From positions 5,518,001-5,582,000 of the forward strand of contig NZ_CP094534.1 of NCBI RefSeq assembly GCF_022811645.1: DNA of 64,000 nucleotides. Direction: 5' to 3'. A model generated the notes under the pieces. The model was given only the letters and a program-made list of their open reading frames with translations. It searched no databases and was not told where the DNA came from. Below are positions 17,563 to 26,521 of this stretch, piece after piece (within the stretch, counting starts at the first letter, position 1; every line of letters starts with the position of its first letter). The translations under genes were made by a program, and so were the position numbers. This DNA is from Hymenobacter monticola. Lineage in GTDB: Bacteria; Bacteroidota; Bacteroidia; Cytophagales; Hymenobacteraceae.

Positions 17563-18600
17563 ATGCGGCGCGGCTGGCTCATTGGCGGCGCGTTGCTCCT
17601 CGCTCTGCTGTTGGCGGGCGCCTACGCGACGTGGCGGGTGCTGTACCGGCCCAATGTGCGGGCCTTTGTCGAAGGACCGGCCTACCTCTACATCCACACC
17701 GGTACCGGCTACGCCGCGGTGCTGGACTCGCTGCAAAAGCACGACCTGCTGCTGGAGCCCGGCACCTTTGAATGGGTGGCCGAAACCCGTGACTACCCGG
17801 CGCACGTGCAGCCCGGCCGCTACCGCCTCGACCCCGGCCTGGGCAACGCGGACCTGCTGCGCCGGCTGCTGGCGGGCCAGCAAGACACGGTGAAGTTTGA
17901 GTTGAACTCGTTTCATTACCTCGACCACCTGCCGCGGCAGGTAACGCGCCAGCTCGAAGCCGATTCCTTCAAGCTGGAGCTGCTGCTCGGCGACAACGCC
18001 GGCCTCCAGCGACGCTACGGCCTCGACACCTGCACCATTCGCACGATGTTCATCCCGGGCACCTACCGGCACTTGTGGAACACCAGCGCCCAAGGCTTCC
18101 TCGATTCGACAGCCGCCCGCTACCGCCGCTTCTGGACGGCGCAGCGCCGGGCCCGGGCCGACTCCTTGAAACTGAGCCGCACCCAGGTGAGCGTGCTGGC
18201 CAGCATTGTGCAGCGCGAAACCGCCCAGCCCACCGACAAGCCCCTCATTGCCGCCGTATACCTCAACCGCCTGCGCAACGGTCAGCCCCTGCAGGCCGAC
18301 CCCACCCTGCTGTGGCCCCTGCACGGCCTGGGCACCCGCAAGCGCGTGCTGAACGTGGACAAAAAAGTAGATTCGCCCTACAACACCTACCGCCATAAGG
18401 GCCTGCCGCCCGGCCCCATCACCACGCCCCGCCCGTCGAGCCTGGACGCGGTGCTGAAACCGGCCCACAACAAAAACCTGTTTTTCTGCGCCCGGCCCGA
18501 CGGCAGCGGCTTCTCCAATTTTGCCGAAACCTATGCCCAGCACTTGCGCAACGCCCGCCGCTACCAGCGCCGGCTCGATAGCCTGGGCGTGAAGCGTTGA
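17563..18600 (+). CDS. mltG: Endolytic murein transglycosylase MltG
   Basis: Cleaves nascent glycan strands at the cytoplasmic membrane. The 345-residue protein has an N-terminal membrane anchor (GWLIGGALLLALLLAGAY), a LysM-like region, and the YceG catalytic domain with VLASIVQRETAQ (the conserved Glu is in RET), AAVYLNRLRNGQPLQADPT and SPYNTYRHKGLPPGPI. Length matches the family. The catalytic domain should lie in the periplasm. The start is the first ATG after the RNase D terminator. The next gene begins about 150 bases later with its own promoter, so it is probably monocistronic. Confidence 0.95.
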   Translation: MRRGWLIGGALLLALLLAGAYATWRVLYRPNVRAFVEGPAYLYIHTGTGYAAVLDSLQKHDLLLEPGTFEWVAETRDYPAHVQPGRYRLDPGLGNADLLRRLLAGQQDTVKFELNSFHYLDHLPRQVTRQLEADSFKLELLLGDNAGLQRRYGLDTCTIRTMFIPGTYRHLWNTSAQGFLDSTAARYRRFWTAQRRARADSLKLSRTQVSVLASIVQRETAQPTDKPLIAAVYLNRLRNGQPLQADPTLLWPLHGLGTRKRVLNVDKKVDSPYNTYRHKGLPPGPITTPRPSSLDAVLKPAHNKNLFFCARPDGSGFSNFAETYAQHLRNARRYQRRLDSLGVKR

Positions 18601-18711
18601 AGAGGAACCGTAATTATTTCATAACCGGCAAATAAGGCCTGTGGGCCTACGCTCAGGCGCTTTGGGAATTTTATGGGCACCGAAACGGTGGGCTGCTAGC
18701 GCCGGGCTGCG

Positions 18712-18719
18712 TACTTTTG
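18712..18719 (+). promoter_or_regulatory. -7 box of the FadL-like gene
   Basis: TACTTTTG matches TAnnTTTG exactly, 29 bases before the ATG at 18749. No TTG -33 element stands at the right distance. Confidence 0.5.
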
Positions 18720-18748
18720 TGGTCCCAATTTTCCGTCAAACCGTCCGT

Positions 18749-19993
18749 ATGCGTGCACGTCTTCTTTTTTTGCTTCCTCTCTTCTCGGGCCTGACGGCAA
18801 TGGCCAGTGGCTTCGACTCCGGCCCCCAGGGCGCCCGGGTGCTGGGCCTGGGCGGCGCCAGCACGGCCTACATCGGCAGCATTGCCGGCCTGAGCGTGAA
18901 CCCCGGCCTGCTGGGGCAGTGGGGCGACTCGCTCACCCGCCTCAGCTTTGGTGGCTTTGGTCAAATTCGGCGCTCCTCTTTTGTGGGCCAGGATACCTAC
19001 CGGCGTACCGACCAAGACCTAACCCTGCTGCCCGGCGGCTATTTCTACGCCACCCGGGCCGTGAGCAAGCGCGTGAGCCTGGGCCTGGCCCTTACCTCGC
19101 CCTACGGCTACCACACCAAGTGGCCCGACACTTGGGAAGGCCGCTCCGTGATTCAGGAAAGCCGGCTCAACACTTACTTCGCCCAGCCCACCGTGGGCTT
19201 TAAGCTAAACGACAACTTCAGCGCCGGTGTGGGCTTTGTGTACGCCTACGGCAAGTACAGCCAGCGCCGCGCCCTCGGCCAGTACGACGACGCCAATGCC
19301 AGCTACAGCCTGAGCAGCAGCGGCTCGGGCTACGGCGTGAACGTGGGCCTCTACGGCCGCTCCGGCGACAACCTGGCCTTCGGCATCAGCTACCGCAGCG
19401 GCGTGCGGCTGAAAATGAACAACGGCACCCTCAACACCAGCGGGGTGCCCGCTCGCGACGCGGCGCTGTACCCCGCCTCGGCCGACTTCAAAACCCAGAT
19501 TAACCTGCCCAGTACGCTGTCGGTGGGCCTGGCCGACCGCATCACCAAGAACCTGCTGCTCACCTTCGACTTCACCCTCAGCGGCTGGAGCAGCCTCGAT
19601 TCGCTGAAGCTCGACGTGGCCGCCAGCGGCGGGGCCCCGGCCCGGCGCCTCAACACGGCCCGCCGCTACGAAGACGCCCTGGCCTTCCGCGTGGGCGCCG
19701 AGTACCAGGCCAGCCCCAAGCTCACGCTGCTCGGCGGCCTGAACTACGACGAGTCGCCAATTCGTGATGAGTACATCAACCCTGAATTCATCGACGCCAA
19801 CCGCCTCGGGGCCTCGGCCGGGCTGAGCTACCAGCTCACGCCGCGCTTCGCGCTGGAAGCCGCCTACGCCTTCAGCTACGGCCAGCAGCGCCTGGCCCGC
19901 GCCAACCCCCTGAATTTCACAGTATCGAATGTGGGCGGCGCCTACCGCACGGCCACCAACACGGCTTCCATCGGCCTAGCGGTGGCCTTCTAG
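18749..19993 (+). CDS. Outer membrane protein transport protein, FadL/TodX (OmpP1) family
   Basis: A 414-residue beta-barrel protein. The signal peptide (MRARLLFLLPLFSGLTAMASG) is followed by the FadL hallmark region near the N-terminus (GARVLGLGGASTAYIGSIAGLSVNP, here shortened: GARVLGLGGAST then NPGLL), then alternating aromatic strands (GYGVNVGLYGRSGDNLAFGI and similar) and a C-terminal strand ending in Phe (TASIGLAVAF), as expected for BAM-assembled barrels. The family imports hydrophobic compounds such as fatty acids or aromatics; the substrate here cannot be read. The start at 18749 is chosen because the signal peptide begins there. Confidence 0.9.
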   Translation: MRARLLFLLPLFSGLTAMASGFDSGPQGARVLGLGGASTAYIGSIAGLSVNPGLLGQWGDSLTRLSFGGFGQIRRSSFVGQDTYRRTDQDLTLLPGGYFYATRAVSKRVSLGLALTSPYGYHTKWPDTWEGRSVIQESRLNTYFAQPTVGFKLNDNFSAGVGFVYAYGKYSQRRALGQYDDANASYSLSSSGSGYGVNVGLYGRSGDNLAFGISYRSGVRLKMNNGTLNTSGVPARDAALYPASADFKTQINLPSTLSVGLADRITKNLLLTFDFTLSGWSSLDSLKLDVAASGGAPARRLNTARRYEDALAFRVGAEYQASPKLTLLGGLNYDESPIRDEYINPEFIDANRLGASAGLSYQLTPRFALEAAYAFSYGQQRLARANPLNFTVSNVGGAYRTATNTASIGLAVAF

Positions 19994-20095
19994 GTAGCAA
20001 GTAACAGGTAGTAAGTAATAAGTAGCACGTAGTAAGACAACTGACCGTTTTTCTGCAGTCTCCAATCTTGCTACTTACTACTTGATTCTTATTAC
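19994..20095. repeat. Low-complexity imperfect inverted repeat (GTAGTAAGTA type)
   Basis: Runs of GTAGCAAGTAACAGGTAGTAAG-like sequence right after the FadL-like stop can pair with CTTGCTACTTACTACTTG-like sequence 30-60 bases later. This can serve as a rho-independent stem without a T tail or be a dispersed repeat. Confidence 0.6.
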
Positions 20096-20131
20096 TGCTT
20101 TCAACTTCTCTTGCCGATTTCGTTTTTTGCG

Positions 20132-21544
20132 ATGAAGAATTTTTGCCTGAATTCGTGGAGCCGTGCGGGCTTGGCCGCCGCTACTGCTCTGGTGCTGAAT
20201 GCCTGTGCTCCGGGCCAGGACGCGCCTTCGCCCACGGTGGCTTCCCTCAACGTGAGCCGCTACCTGGCCGTGGGCGACAGCTACACCGCCGGGCTGAGCG
20301 CCGGCGGCCTCACGCTGGCCAGCCAGCAATACTCCTACCCCAACCTGCTGGCCCAGCAGCTCCGGGGCGCCCAACCCAATGCCACCTTCAGCCAGCCGCT
20401 GCTGGCGGCCGGGGCCGGCACGGGCTACTTCGATTTGGCGGGCTACACGGCGCAGGGCTTCCCGCGCACGCGCCGCGTGCCGGGGCCAGCCGTGCGGCGC
20501 CTCGTCATCAATCCGGCGGCCTGTGGCGGCGCCGACACCGTGCGCCTGCTCACCCGCACCGATGCCCCCGGCACCCTGCCCCAGAACCTGGGCGTGGCCG
20601 GCCTGCGCCTGACCCAGGCGCAGGTTACCAACCTGGGCAACGAATCCAATGCTACGCCTACGGGCGCTTTCAACCCCTACTTCGAGCGCATTCTGCCAGC
20701 CGCTAATCCCCGCAGCTATTTGCAGGTGGTGACGGAGGCTGCCGCTTCGGCCACGTTCTTCACGTATTTCCTGGGCCTCGACGACCTGATGCCCTACGTG
20801 CGCAGCGGTGGCCAGTGCGGCACGGCGCCCGGCACGTCGCTCTCCAATCAATTGCGTACCAACGCCCAAGCGGTGCTGGGCGTGCTCACGGCCGGCGGCC
20901 GACCGGGCATCATCGCCAGCCTGCCCGAGCTGAATACGCTGCCGCTGTTGCGCCTCGGCCGCGGCTTCACCCTGCAAAAACGCTTGCAGGACAGCTACGG
21001 CGACAACGCCCTGCTGTACATCGAAGACCCCTTCGGCAGCGGCGTGGGCCAAGCCATTACCAACGACGACTACGTGCTGGCCACCACGCTGCCGCGCATT
21101 GGCCAGTTCACGTCCGTGGTGGTAGGCGGCACTACCCTGATGCTGCCCTACGGCCGCGATGTGCGCAACCCACTGCGCGACGCCGACGTGATGGACTACG
21201 ACGAAATGAACCGCGTGACCGGGGCGGTGAGCAGCTACAACAATGAATTGAACCGCTTGGCCCGCGACGTGTACAAAATGCCGGCCCTGAACACCAGCGC
21301 CTTGCCCTACCTGCTGGATACAAGCGGCGTGATGCCCGGCTACGCCAGCGAAGCGCTTTCGGTGAGTGGCGTGCAATACTCGGCCGAGCCGGTGCGCGGA
21401 AACTTCTTCTCGCTGGACTACTACACCCTCACGCCCCGGGGCAATGCCTTGCTGGCCAATGCCTTCATCGCAGCCCTCAACCAAGCCTATAAAACCAAAA
21501 TTCCGGCCATCGACGCCAACGCACTGCCTTCCGTGGCCCAGTAG
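20132..21544 (+). CDS. SGNH/GDSL-fold lipoprotein with altered active-site motifs
   Basis: A 470-residue lipoprotein (signal MKNFCLNSWSRAGLAAATAL, lipobox VLNAC). Block I is intact: GDSYTAG with Ser50. Block III, normally GxND, reads G-L-D-D (residues 215-218), so the oxyanion Asn is Asp. Block V, normally D-x-x-H before LTPRG or similar, reads DYYT then LTPRG (Asp429, Thr432), so the catalytic His position holds Thr. The flanking sequence (LLANAFIAALNQAYK) is typical of Bacteroidota SGNH lipoproteins. The protein may be a non-hydrolytic binder, or use another His. It follows the FadL-like gene on the same strand, a pairing often linked to lipid uptake; this link is inference. Confidence 0.85.
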   Translation: MKNFCLNSWSRAGLAAATALVLNACAPGQDAPSPTVASLNVSRYLAVGDSYTAGLSAGGLTLASQQYSYPNLLAQQLRGAQPNATFSQPLLAAGAGTGYFDLAGYTAQGFPRTRRVPGPAVRRLVINPAACGGADTVRLLTRTDAPGTLPQNLGVAGLRLTQAQVTNLGNESNATPTGAFNPYFERILPAANPRSYLQVVTEAAASATFFTYFLGLDDLMPYVRSGGQCGTAPGTSLSNQLRTNAQAVLGVLTAGGRPGIIASLPELNTLPLLRLGRGFTLQKRLQDSYGDNALLYIEDPFGSGVGQAITNDDYVLATTLPRIGQFTSVVVGGTTLMLPYGRDVRNPLRDADVMDYDEMNRVTGAVSSYNNELNRLARDVYKMPALNTSALPYLLDTSGVMPGYASEALSVSGVQYSAEPVRGNFFSLDYYTLTPRGNALLANAFIAALNQAYKTKIPAIDANALPSVAQ

Positions 21545-21574
21545 TTCGGGTCGCATCCAGAAACCGGGAGCCTC

Positions 21575-23095
21575 CTAGCGCAGCCGGTAGAGCCGTAAGG
21601 GCAGCGAGTCGGCTGCCGCGGTTCTACCGGCTGCCAGCGTTTCGGCGTAGCCATGGCCGGTATATTCGGAGTGCTCCAGGAACAGCAGCGGCTGTTGCAG
21701 CTGCGGCGCAGGCCAGGCCGCCACGGGTGCTTGCCGGCGCAGGGAGTCGAAGCGGGCCACACCGGCCACGCGCCAGTAGCCGTCGAGCAGCACGTAGTCG
21801 TAGCCCTTCCGGCGCAGCCCGGGTAGCACCTGCTCGTCATTGATGACGGTTAAGTGCTCGTTCTCATTTAAATACGGGGCCAGACCCAGCCCTACGGTAC
21901 TGGCCACCTGGTGGGCGCTGTGCTGCCGCAGCCACGCCGCCACCTGCGCATAGGGCGTAGGCAACGGCTTGTAGAGGGTTTGCTGAATGCGATACAGGTT
22001 CAGCCCCACCGCCGCCGCCAACAGGCCCAGCAGCACCGCCCCTGGCAGCACCCGCCGCCCCGCCAGCACGGCTAGGGCCGATAACGGCAAGTAGGCAAAC
22101 AACAGCCCGCGCGGGGCTTTCAGCAGCAGCGACATGCCCGCCAGCAGGCACACGGCCCAAAAAAACAGGTAGGGCAGCAGCGGCCACGGGCCGTTGGCGG
22201 GGCGCCATTTGTCGCGCCACAGCCGCCACACCAGCCACCCCGCCAGCCCCAGGCCCAGCAGCAGTAGCGGCGACTCAAACTCGGCTAGGTAGCGTAGGTA
22301 ATAACCAAAATCGGGTTTGAGGGTGGCCTGGCGCCCGGCGGCATTGGCCGAGGCGGGCACCACGGTGCGCGCGTAAAATGCTAGCCATCGATACCACGGC
22401 AGCCCAGCGGCCACCCCAATGGCACCAAACAACACGTAGGGAGCGGCCAGCACCGCCAGCACGCGCCCCCACACATGGCGCTGCCTCCACAAGCCATCGG
22501 CCCGCAGCACTTCCAGCACCAGCAAAATGGGCAGCGCAAACAGAAACTTGTAGCTAAAGCTCAGCCCCAGCGCCAGCCAGATGGCCACGCGCACCAGAGC
22601 CGCCGCACTGGGCCGCGCCAGCCGGGCGTAGTGGCTTTGCAGCAGCCCCGCGCACAGCAGCAGGCTGATGGAGTTAGGGGTGAAATCGCGCCCGGCAAAA
22701 GTGAGCAGCAGGCTGCTGCCGCCCAGCAGCGTCAGGCCAGCCGCTTCGGGGCCAGTCAGGCGGGCCGTGCGGCTGACCCAGGCCGCAAAGAAGCCCAGGC
22801 CGGCCACGCCCAGCAGCGCGTTGATGGTTTGGAACACCAAAAAGCTGCGCATGAAAAGCGCCACCAGTGCATAGGAGAGCAAAAATGCCGGGCAGCCGGG
22901 TACAAACAGCCGCGTGAAATCGCCGTGCGCCAGGGACTGCACCGCTTGCCAGTTGCGCACCGAGTCGTAGTCGGGCGCGCCGGCTTCGGGCAGGCGCCAG
23001 AGGCGGAGCACGGCCACTGCGAGCAAGGCCGCCAGCAGCCACAGGCGGCGGCTTGGCGGGCTGTGTTCGTTATTTGTGGCGGCGGTGGGAGACAT
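21575..23095 (-). CDS. Integral membrane protein, candidate GT-C fold glycosyltransferase
   Basis: A 506-residue polytopic membrane protein with about ten hydrophobic segments, starting at ATG 23095 (MSPTAATNNEHS). Sequence further upstream in the open frame overlaps the divergent regulator and lacks protein character. After the first membrane segment (LWLLAALLAVAVLRLWRL) an acidic first loop GAPDYDSVRNWQ resembles the Asp-containing loop of GT-C glycosyltransferases (ArnT/PMT-like). A soluble C-terminal domain (about the last 120 residues: EHLTVINDEQVLPGLRRKG, YDYVLLDGYWRV) follows the last membrane segment. This architecture fits GT39/GT83-like enzymes that use polyprenyl sugar donors, but no motif proves the reaction. 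Convergent with the SGNH gene, divergent from the regulator. Confidence 0.75.
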   Translation of the reverse strand: MSPTAATNNEHSPPSRRLWLLAALLAVAVLRLWRLPEAGAPDYDSVRNWQAVQSLAHGDFTRLFVPGCPAFLLSYALVALFMRSFLVFQTINALLGVAGLGFFAAWVSRTARLTGPEAAGLTLLGGSSLLLTFAGRDFTPNSISLLLCAGLLQSHYARLARPSAAALVRVAIWLALGLSFSYKFLFALPILLVLEVLRADGLWRQRHVWGRVLAVLAAPYVLFGAIGVAAGLPWYRWLAFYARTVVPASANAAGRQATLKPDFGYYLRYLAEFESPLLLLGLGLAGWLVWRLWRDKWRPANGPWPLLPYLFFWAVCLLAGMSLLLKAPRGLLFAYLPLSALAVLAGRRVLPGAVLLGLLAAAVGLNLYRIQQTLYKPLPTPYAQVAAWLRQHSAHQVASTVGLGLAPYLNENEHLTVINDEQVLPGLRRKGYDYVLLDGYWRVAGVARFDSLRRQAPVAAWPAPQLQQPLLFLEHSEYTGHGYAETLAAGRTAAADSLPLRLYRLR

Positions 23096-23164
23096 AACCG
23101 GGGGAAGCGCGGGCGCGAAGGTCGGCACCTCCCGGCGAACATCCCTCCCCTGCCCCGCCTCCCC

Positions 23165-23839
23165 ATGAACATTCTGCTGGTAGAAGACGACCCTCGCCTT
23201 GCGGCCCTCATCCGCCGGGGTCTGGAAGAAGAGCAACTGACCGTGCAGGTAGCGTCCGACGGCCAAACGGGCCAGGAGCTGGCCCTCACGCAGCCCTTCG
23301 ACCTCATCATTCTCGACGTGCTCCTGCCCCAGCGCAGCGGCCTGGAGGTGTTGGCCGCCATTCGCCAGCAAAACCCGGAGGTACCCGTGCTCATGCTCAC
23401 GGCCCTCAGCACCACCACCGACAAGCTCAACGGCTTCGGCGGCGGGGCCGACGACTACCTCGTGAAGCCCTTCGACTTTGCTGAGCTGGTGGCCCGGGTG
23501 CGAGCCCTCATGCGCCGCGGCAACCCTAACCCAAAGGGCTCGCGCCTCACCTTTGCCGACGTGGTGCTCGACATCCCGAGCCGCACCGTGACGCGGGCCG
23601 GGCAGGTGCTGCGCCTCACCACCCGCGAATTCAACCTACTGGAACTGCTGATGCGCCACCCCGGCCGCGTGCTCAGCCGCAGCCAGATTGCCGAGCACGG
23701 CTGGGACGAAGCCTTCGATGCTGGCAGCAATGTCATCGACGTGTACGTGAGCTACTTGCGCAAAAAAGTAGACCACGGCTTCGCCACCAAGCTCATTCAT
23801 ACGGTGACGGGCACGGGCTACGTGCTGCGGCAGGAGTAA
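23165..23839 (+). CDS. OmpR-family response regulator
   Basis: A 224-residue regulator. The receiver domain has VEDD (Glu7-Asp8-Asp9), phosphoacceptor Asp51 (LIILDVLLP), Thr79 region (VLMLTAL) and Lys (LVKPFDF). The winged-helix DNA-binding domain has LTTREFNLLELLMRHPGRVLSR (shortened here: TTREFNLLELL) and NVIDVYVSYLRKKVD. ATG 23165 is chosen because MNILLVEDD is the standard start. It is the first gene of a four-gene signalling cluster; the kinase follows after a long inverted repeat. Its targets probably include the neighbouring genes, which is inference. Confidence 0.95.
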   Translation: MNILLVEDDPRLAALIRRGLEEEQLTVQVASDGQTGQELALTQPFDLIILDVLLPQRSGLEVLAAIRQQNPEVPVLMLTALSTTTDKLNGFGGGADDYLVKPFDFAELVARVRALMRRGNPNPKGSRLTFADVVLDIPSRTVTRAGQVLRLTTREFNLLELLMRHPGRVLSRSQIAEHGWDEAFDAGSNVIDVYVSYLRKKVDHGFATKLIHTVTGTGYVLRQE

Positions 23840-23865
23840 TGGGTTATTGTGAAGTTTTTCTCAAC

Positions 23866-23973
23866 GTTTGTTATCCTGAGCACAGCGAAGGACCTTCTCA
23901 CCACTGAACAGTTTGCAGTGAACTAAGCGGCGCAACCGTGAGAAGGTTCTTCGCTGTGCTCAGGATGACAAAC
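23866..23973. repeat. Intergenic inverted repeat, TCATCCTGAGC family
   Basis: Two 36-base arms (23866-23901 and 23938-23973) with two mismatches and a 36-base loop. Core TCCTGAGCACAGCGAAG. It lies between a regulator and its kinase and matches the elements at 30356-30459 and 60881-60977. Confidence 0.9.
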
Positions 23974-23994
23974 TTCAAAAGTTTCCCCCCGCCC

Positions 23995-25362
23995 ATGACC
24001 ATTCGTAATCGCCTCATCTGGTTGTTTGTGGGACTGGTGGCGTTCATTCTGCTGGTGGTGCTGGGCACGGCTTTCCTCCTGCAGCACGACTACAGCCAGC
24101 GCGAGTTTCGGCAGCGCCTGCGCGACCGGGCCGAGGTGGCGGCCTACATTTTCTTGGAAAAAGACGAACTGCGCAGCTCCGTTTTTCAGGAATTTCAGAA
24201 GCGCTACCAGCGCACGCTCACCGAGGAAATCATTCAGATTTATGATGTGAAGGGCGAGGTGCACTTCGTGCGCCAAGACGCTCGCCTCGAGGTGCCACCG
24301 GCGGTGCTGGCGCGCATTGTGGCCGGGCACGAAGAGTATTTCACCGACGGTTCGCGGCAGGCTGTGGGCATTTTCTACCGCGACAACCAAGGCTCGTTTG
24401 TGGTGGTGGCGGGCGCCGAAAACCTGTATGGGCAGGCCCGACTCCGCTACTTAGCCACCATTCTGGTTTCGCTGTTTGTGCTGAACTTGCTGCTGATTTA
24501 CGTGGTGGGGCGCGTGTTTGCAGAGCGGGCGCTGGCCCCCATTGCCGCCATGAACAACCAGATGGAGCGCATTACCGCTCACGACCTGCACCTGCGCGTG
24601 GCCGAAGGCATGCCCGTTCGGCAGCAGGACGAGCTGGCGCGCCTGGCCCACACCTTCAACCGCCTGCTCGACCGCCTCGAAGGAAGCTTTGAGGCCCAGC
24701 GCTCCTTTGTGCGCTACGCCTCGCACGAGCTGCGCACGCCGCTGGCGGCCAGCATTGGCGAGGCGCAGCTGGCTCTGGCCCGCGAGCGAGAGCCCGCCGC
24801 CTACCGGGCCGCCCTGCGCAACCTGCTCACCGACCTCACCCAACTCAACGCCTTGCTCAACCACCTGCTGGAGCTGGCCCAAGCCGACGTGCAGTTGCCC
24901 GAGCACGACGCCTGCATTCGCGTCGACGAGCTGCTGGCTGAGGCCTGCGCAGCCGTGGAGCCCGGCCAGCGCCTCCGCCTGCAGGTGCACACCGGCCACC
25001 TGCCCGCCGAGCCCGAGCAGCTGGAGCTCACCGGCAACCGGGCCCTGCTGGTGCGCGCCCTCAGCAACCTGCTGGAAAACGCGCTGAAGTACTCGGCGCC
25101 CCAACCAGTGCAGGTGGCGCTGGCCTACGCGCCGGGCGAGGTGCAGCTGCGCATCCGCGACGAGGGCATAGGCATTGCCCCGGCCGACCTGCCGCAGGTG
25201 TTTCAGCCATTTTACCGAGCGGCCAATGCGCGGCCCGTGGCCGGGCATGGCGTGGGTCTGGCGCTGGCCCGCAAAATTATTGAGCAGCACGGCGGGCAGC
25301 TGCAGCTGCGTTCCGAGCTGGGGCGGGGCACCACCGCGCTGGTGCAACTGCCCACGGCCTAA
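23995..25362 (+). CDS. Membrane sensor histidine kinase
   Basis: A 455-residue kinase partnered with the upstream OmpR-type regulator. It has membrane segment 1 (LIWLFVGLVAFILLVVLGTA), a periplasmic domain of about 120 residues, segment 2 (LATILVSLFVLNLLLIYVV), and a HAMP linker. The HisKA helix has RYASHELRTPLAA (His244). The ATPase domain has the N box NLLENALKYS, DEGIGI, and GHGVGLALARKI. ATG 23995 is chosen; the open frame upstream (from GTG 23938) only translates the arm of the inverted repeat. Sequence style resembles copper- or heavy-metal-type sensor kinases, in line with the adaptor gene downstream, but the signal is not readable. Confidence 0.94.
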   Translation: MTIRNRLIWLFVGLVAFILLVVLGTAFLLQHDYSQREFRQRLRDRAEVAAYIFLEKDELRSSVFQEFQKRYQRTLTEEIIQIYDVKGEVHFVRQDARLEVPPAVLARIVAGHEEYFTDGSRQAVGIFYRDNQGSFVVVAGAENLYGQARLRYLATILVSLFVLNLLLIYVVGRVFAERALAPIAAMNNQMERITAHDLHLRVAEGMPVRQQDELARLAHTFNRLLDRLEGSFEAQRSFVRYASHELRTPLAASIGEAQLALAREREPAAYRAALRNLLTDLTQLNALLNHLLELAQADVQLPEHDACIRVDELLAEACAAVEPGQRLRLQVHTGHLPAEPEQLELTGNRALLVRALSNLLENALKYSAPQPVQVALAYAPGEVQLRIRDEGIGIAPADLPQVFQPFYRAANARPVAGHGVGLALARKIIEQHGGQLQLRSELGRGTTALVQLPTA

Positions 25363-25423
25363 GCAGCTGTCTGAACGACGTCGGGTGGGGTCGTACGCGC
25401 CCAGCCGCTACATCGATTTCGTC

Positions 25424-25461
25424 CACCGACGGGCGGGGACAAGCCCCGCCCCTACACAGCT
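25424..25461. repeat. GGGGCAAGCCCCGCCCC-type intergenic element
   Basis: Short palindromic element GGGCGGGGACAAGCCCCGCCC followed by CTACACAGCTCA, downstream of the kinase gene. Its core recurs at 62164-62270. Confidence 0.7.
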
Positions 25462-25521
25462 CAAAAGTCAAAAAAACGTGCACATTTAAGTTTTTCTAAT
25501 CAGATTCTAATACCTCGCCAG

Positions 25522-25529
25522 TAGTCTTG
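25522..25529 (+). promoter_or_regulatory. Candidate -7 box of the adaptor gene
   Basis: TAGTCTTG, one base off TAnnTTTG, 25 bases before the ATG at 25555. Confidence 0.35.
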
Positions 25530-25554
25530 CGGCTGTCATCAACGCCGCAACACT

Positions 25555-26493
25555 ATGAGAAAGCCTAATCTACTGCCGGGGTTTGCCCGGCACCCAAGCC
25601 TGCAAAATGCGGGCTGGCGCGGGCTGCTACTAGGCGCTTTGGCCTTGGGCGCCTGCTCCTCGCCGCAATCCGAAGCGGCCGAAGAAATCACCCCGGCCCT
25701 GCCGGTATCGCAACGCCAGGGGGCTGCACCGGCTACTGACCTAGCCACCCCGGTGGAGCTGGTGCTCAGCGGCGAGATAGCCGCCGACGCCGACCATACG
25801 GCCCGCGTGTTTCCGCGCGTGGGCGGCGAAGTACTGCGCATGGGCGTGGACCTGGGCGACGAAGTACGCCAGGGCCAGGTGCTGGCCGTGCTGAAAAGCA
25901 GCGAAATAGCCGACTTCCAGAACCAGCACACCACCGCCCGGGCCGACCTGGCCGTGGCCACCAAGAACCTGGCCGTAACCGAGGAGCTGCACCAGGCCGG
26001 CCTCAGCGCCGGCCAGGACGTGTACAAAGCCCGCAAGGAAATGGAGCGCGCCGCCAGCACGGCCGCCAACAGCCGGCAGCAGTTGCGCACCTACGGCGTG
26101 GCCCCCGGTGCCACCTATAGCCTTAAGGCGCCATTGGGAGGCTTCATTATTGAGAAGAAGCTTAGCGCAGGCATGCGCTTCAACGCCTCCGACATGGACG
26201 CGGCCTTCACCGTGGCCAACCTTGACCAGGTGTGGGTGCTGGCCAACGTGTTCGAGTCGGACCTGAGCCGGGTGCACGAGGACCAAGCCGTCGAAATCAC
26301 CACCCTGAGCTACCCCGACGCCCCGCTGCGGGCCCGCATTGACCGGGTGTACCACGTGCTCGACCACGAAAGCAAGGTCATGAAAGTGCGCTGCGTGCTG
26401 GCCAACCCCGGCCACCGGCTCAAGCCCGGTATGCACGCCCAGGTGCGAGTGCTGCCCGAGGCCACCACGGTGGCCGCCGCAGCGGCCCTGTAG
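25555..26493 (+). CDS. RND-type periplasmic adaptor lipoprotein (CzcB-like), orphan
   Basis: A 312-residue lipoprotein (lipobox LALGAC, Cys34). The lipoyl/barrel-sandwich halves (GEVLRMGVDLGDEVRQGQVL and YSLKAPLGGFIIEKKLSAGM, both slightly shortened by the family hairpin) flank a coiled-coil hairpin (about 125-185, AVATKNLAVTEELHQAGLSA). A beta-barrel domain follows (VWVLANVFESDLSRV, then LKPGMHAQVRVLP). Such adaptors bridge an inner-membrane RND pump and an outer-membrane channel. Here the protein ends soon after the barrel, and neither pump nor TolC-like channel is adjacent: the next gene is a regulator. It probably works with a pump encoded elsewhere. Confidence 0.9.
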   Translation: MRKPNLLPGFARHPSLQNAGWRGLLLGALALGACSSPQSEAAEEITPALPVSQRQGAAPATDLATPVELVLSGEIAADADHTARVFPRVGGEVLRMGVDLGDEVRQGQVLAVLKSSEIADFQNQHTTARADLAVATKNLAVTEELHQAGLSAGQDVYKARKEMERAASTAANSRQQLRTYGVAPGATYSLKAPLGGFIIEKKLSAGMRFNASDMDAAFTVANLDQVWVLANVFESDLSRVHEDQAVEITTLSYPDAPLRARIDRVYHVLDHESKVMKVRCVLANPGHRLKPGMHAQVRVLPEATTVAAAAAL

Positions 26494-26521
26494 CCCTATC
26501 TGTCAACCAAACCCTTTTGCA

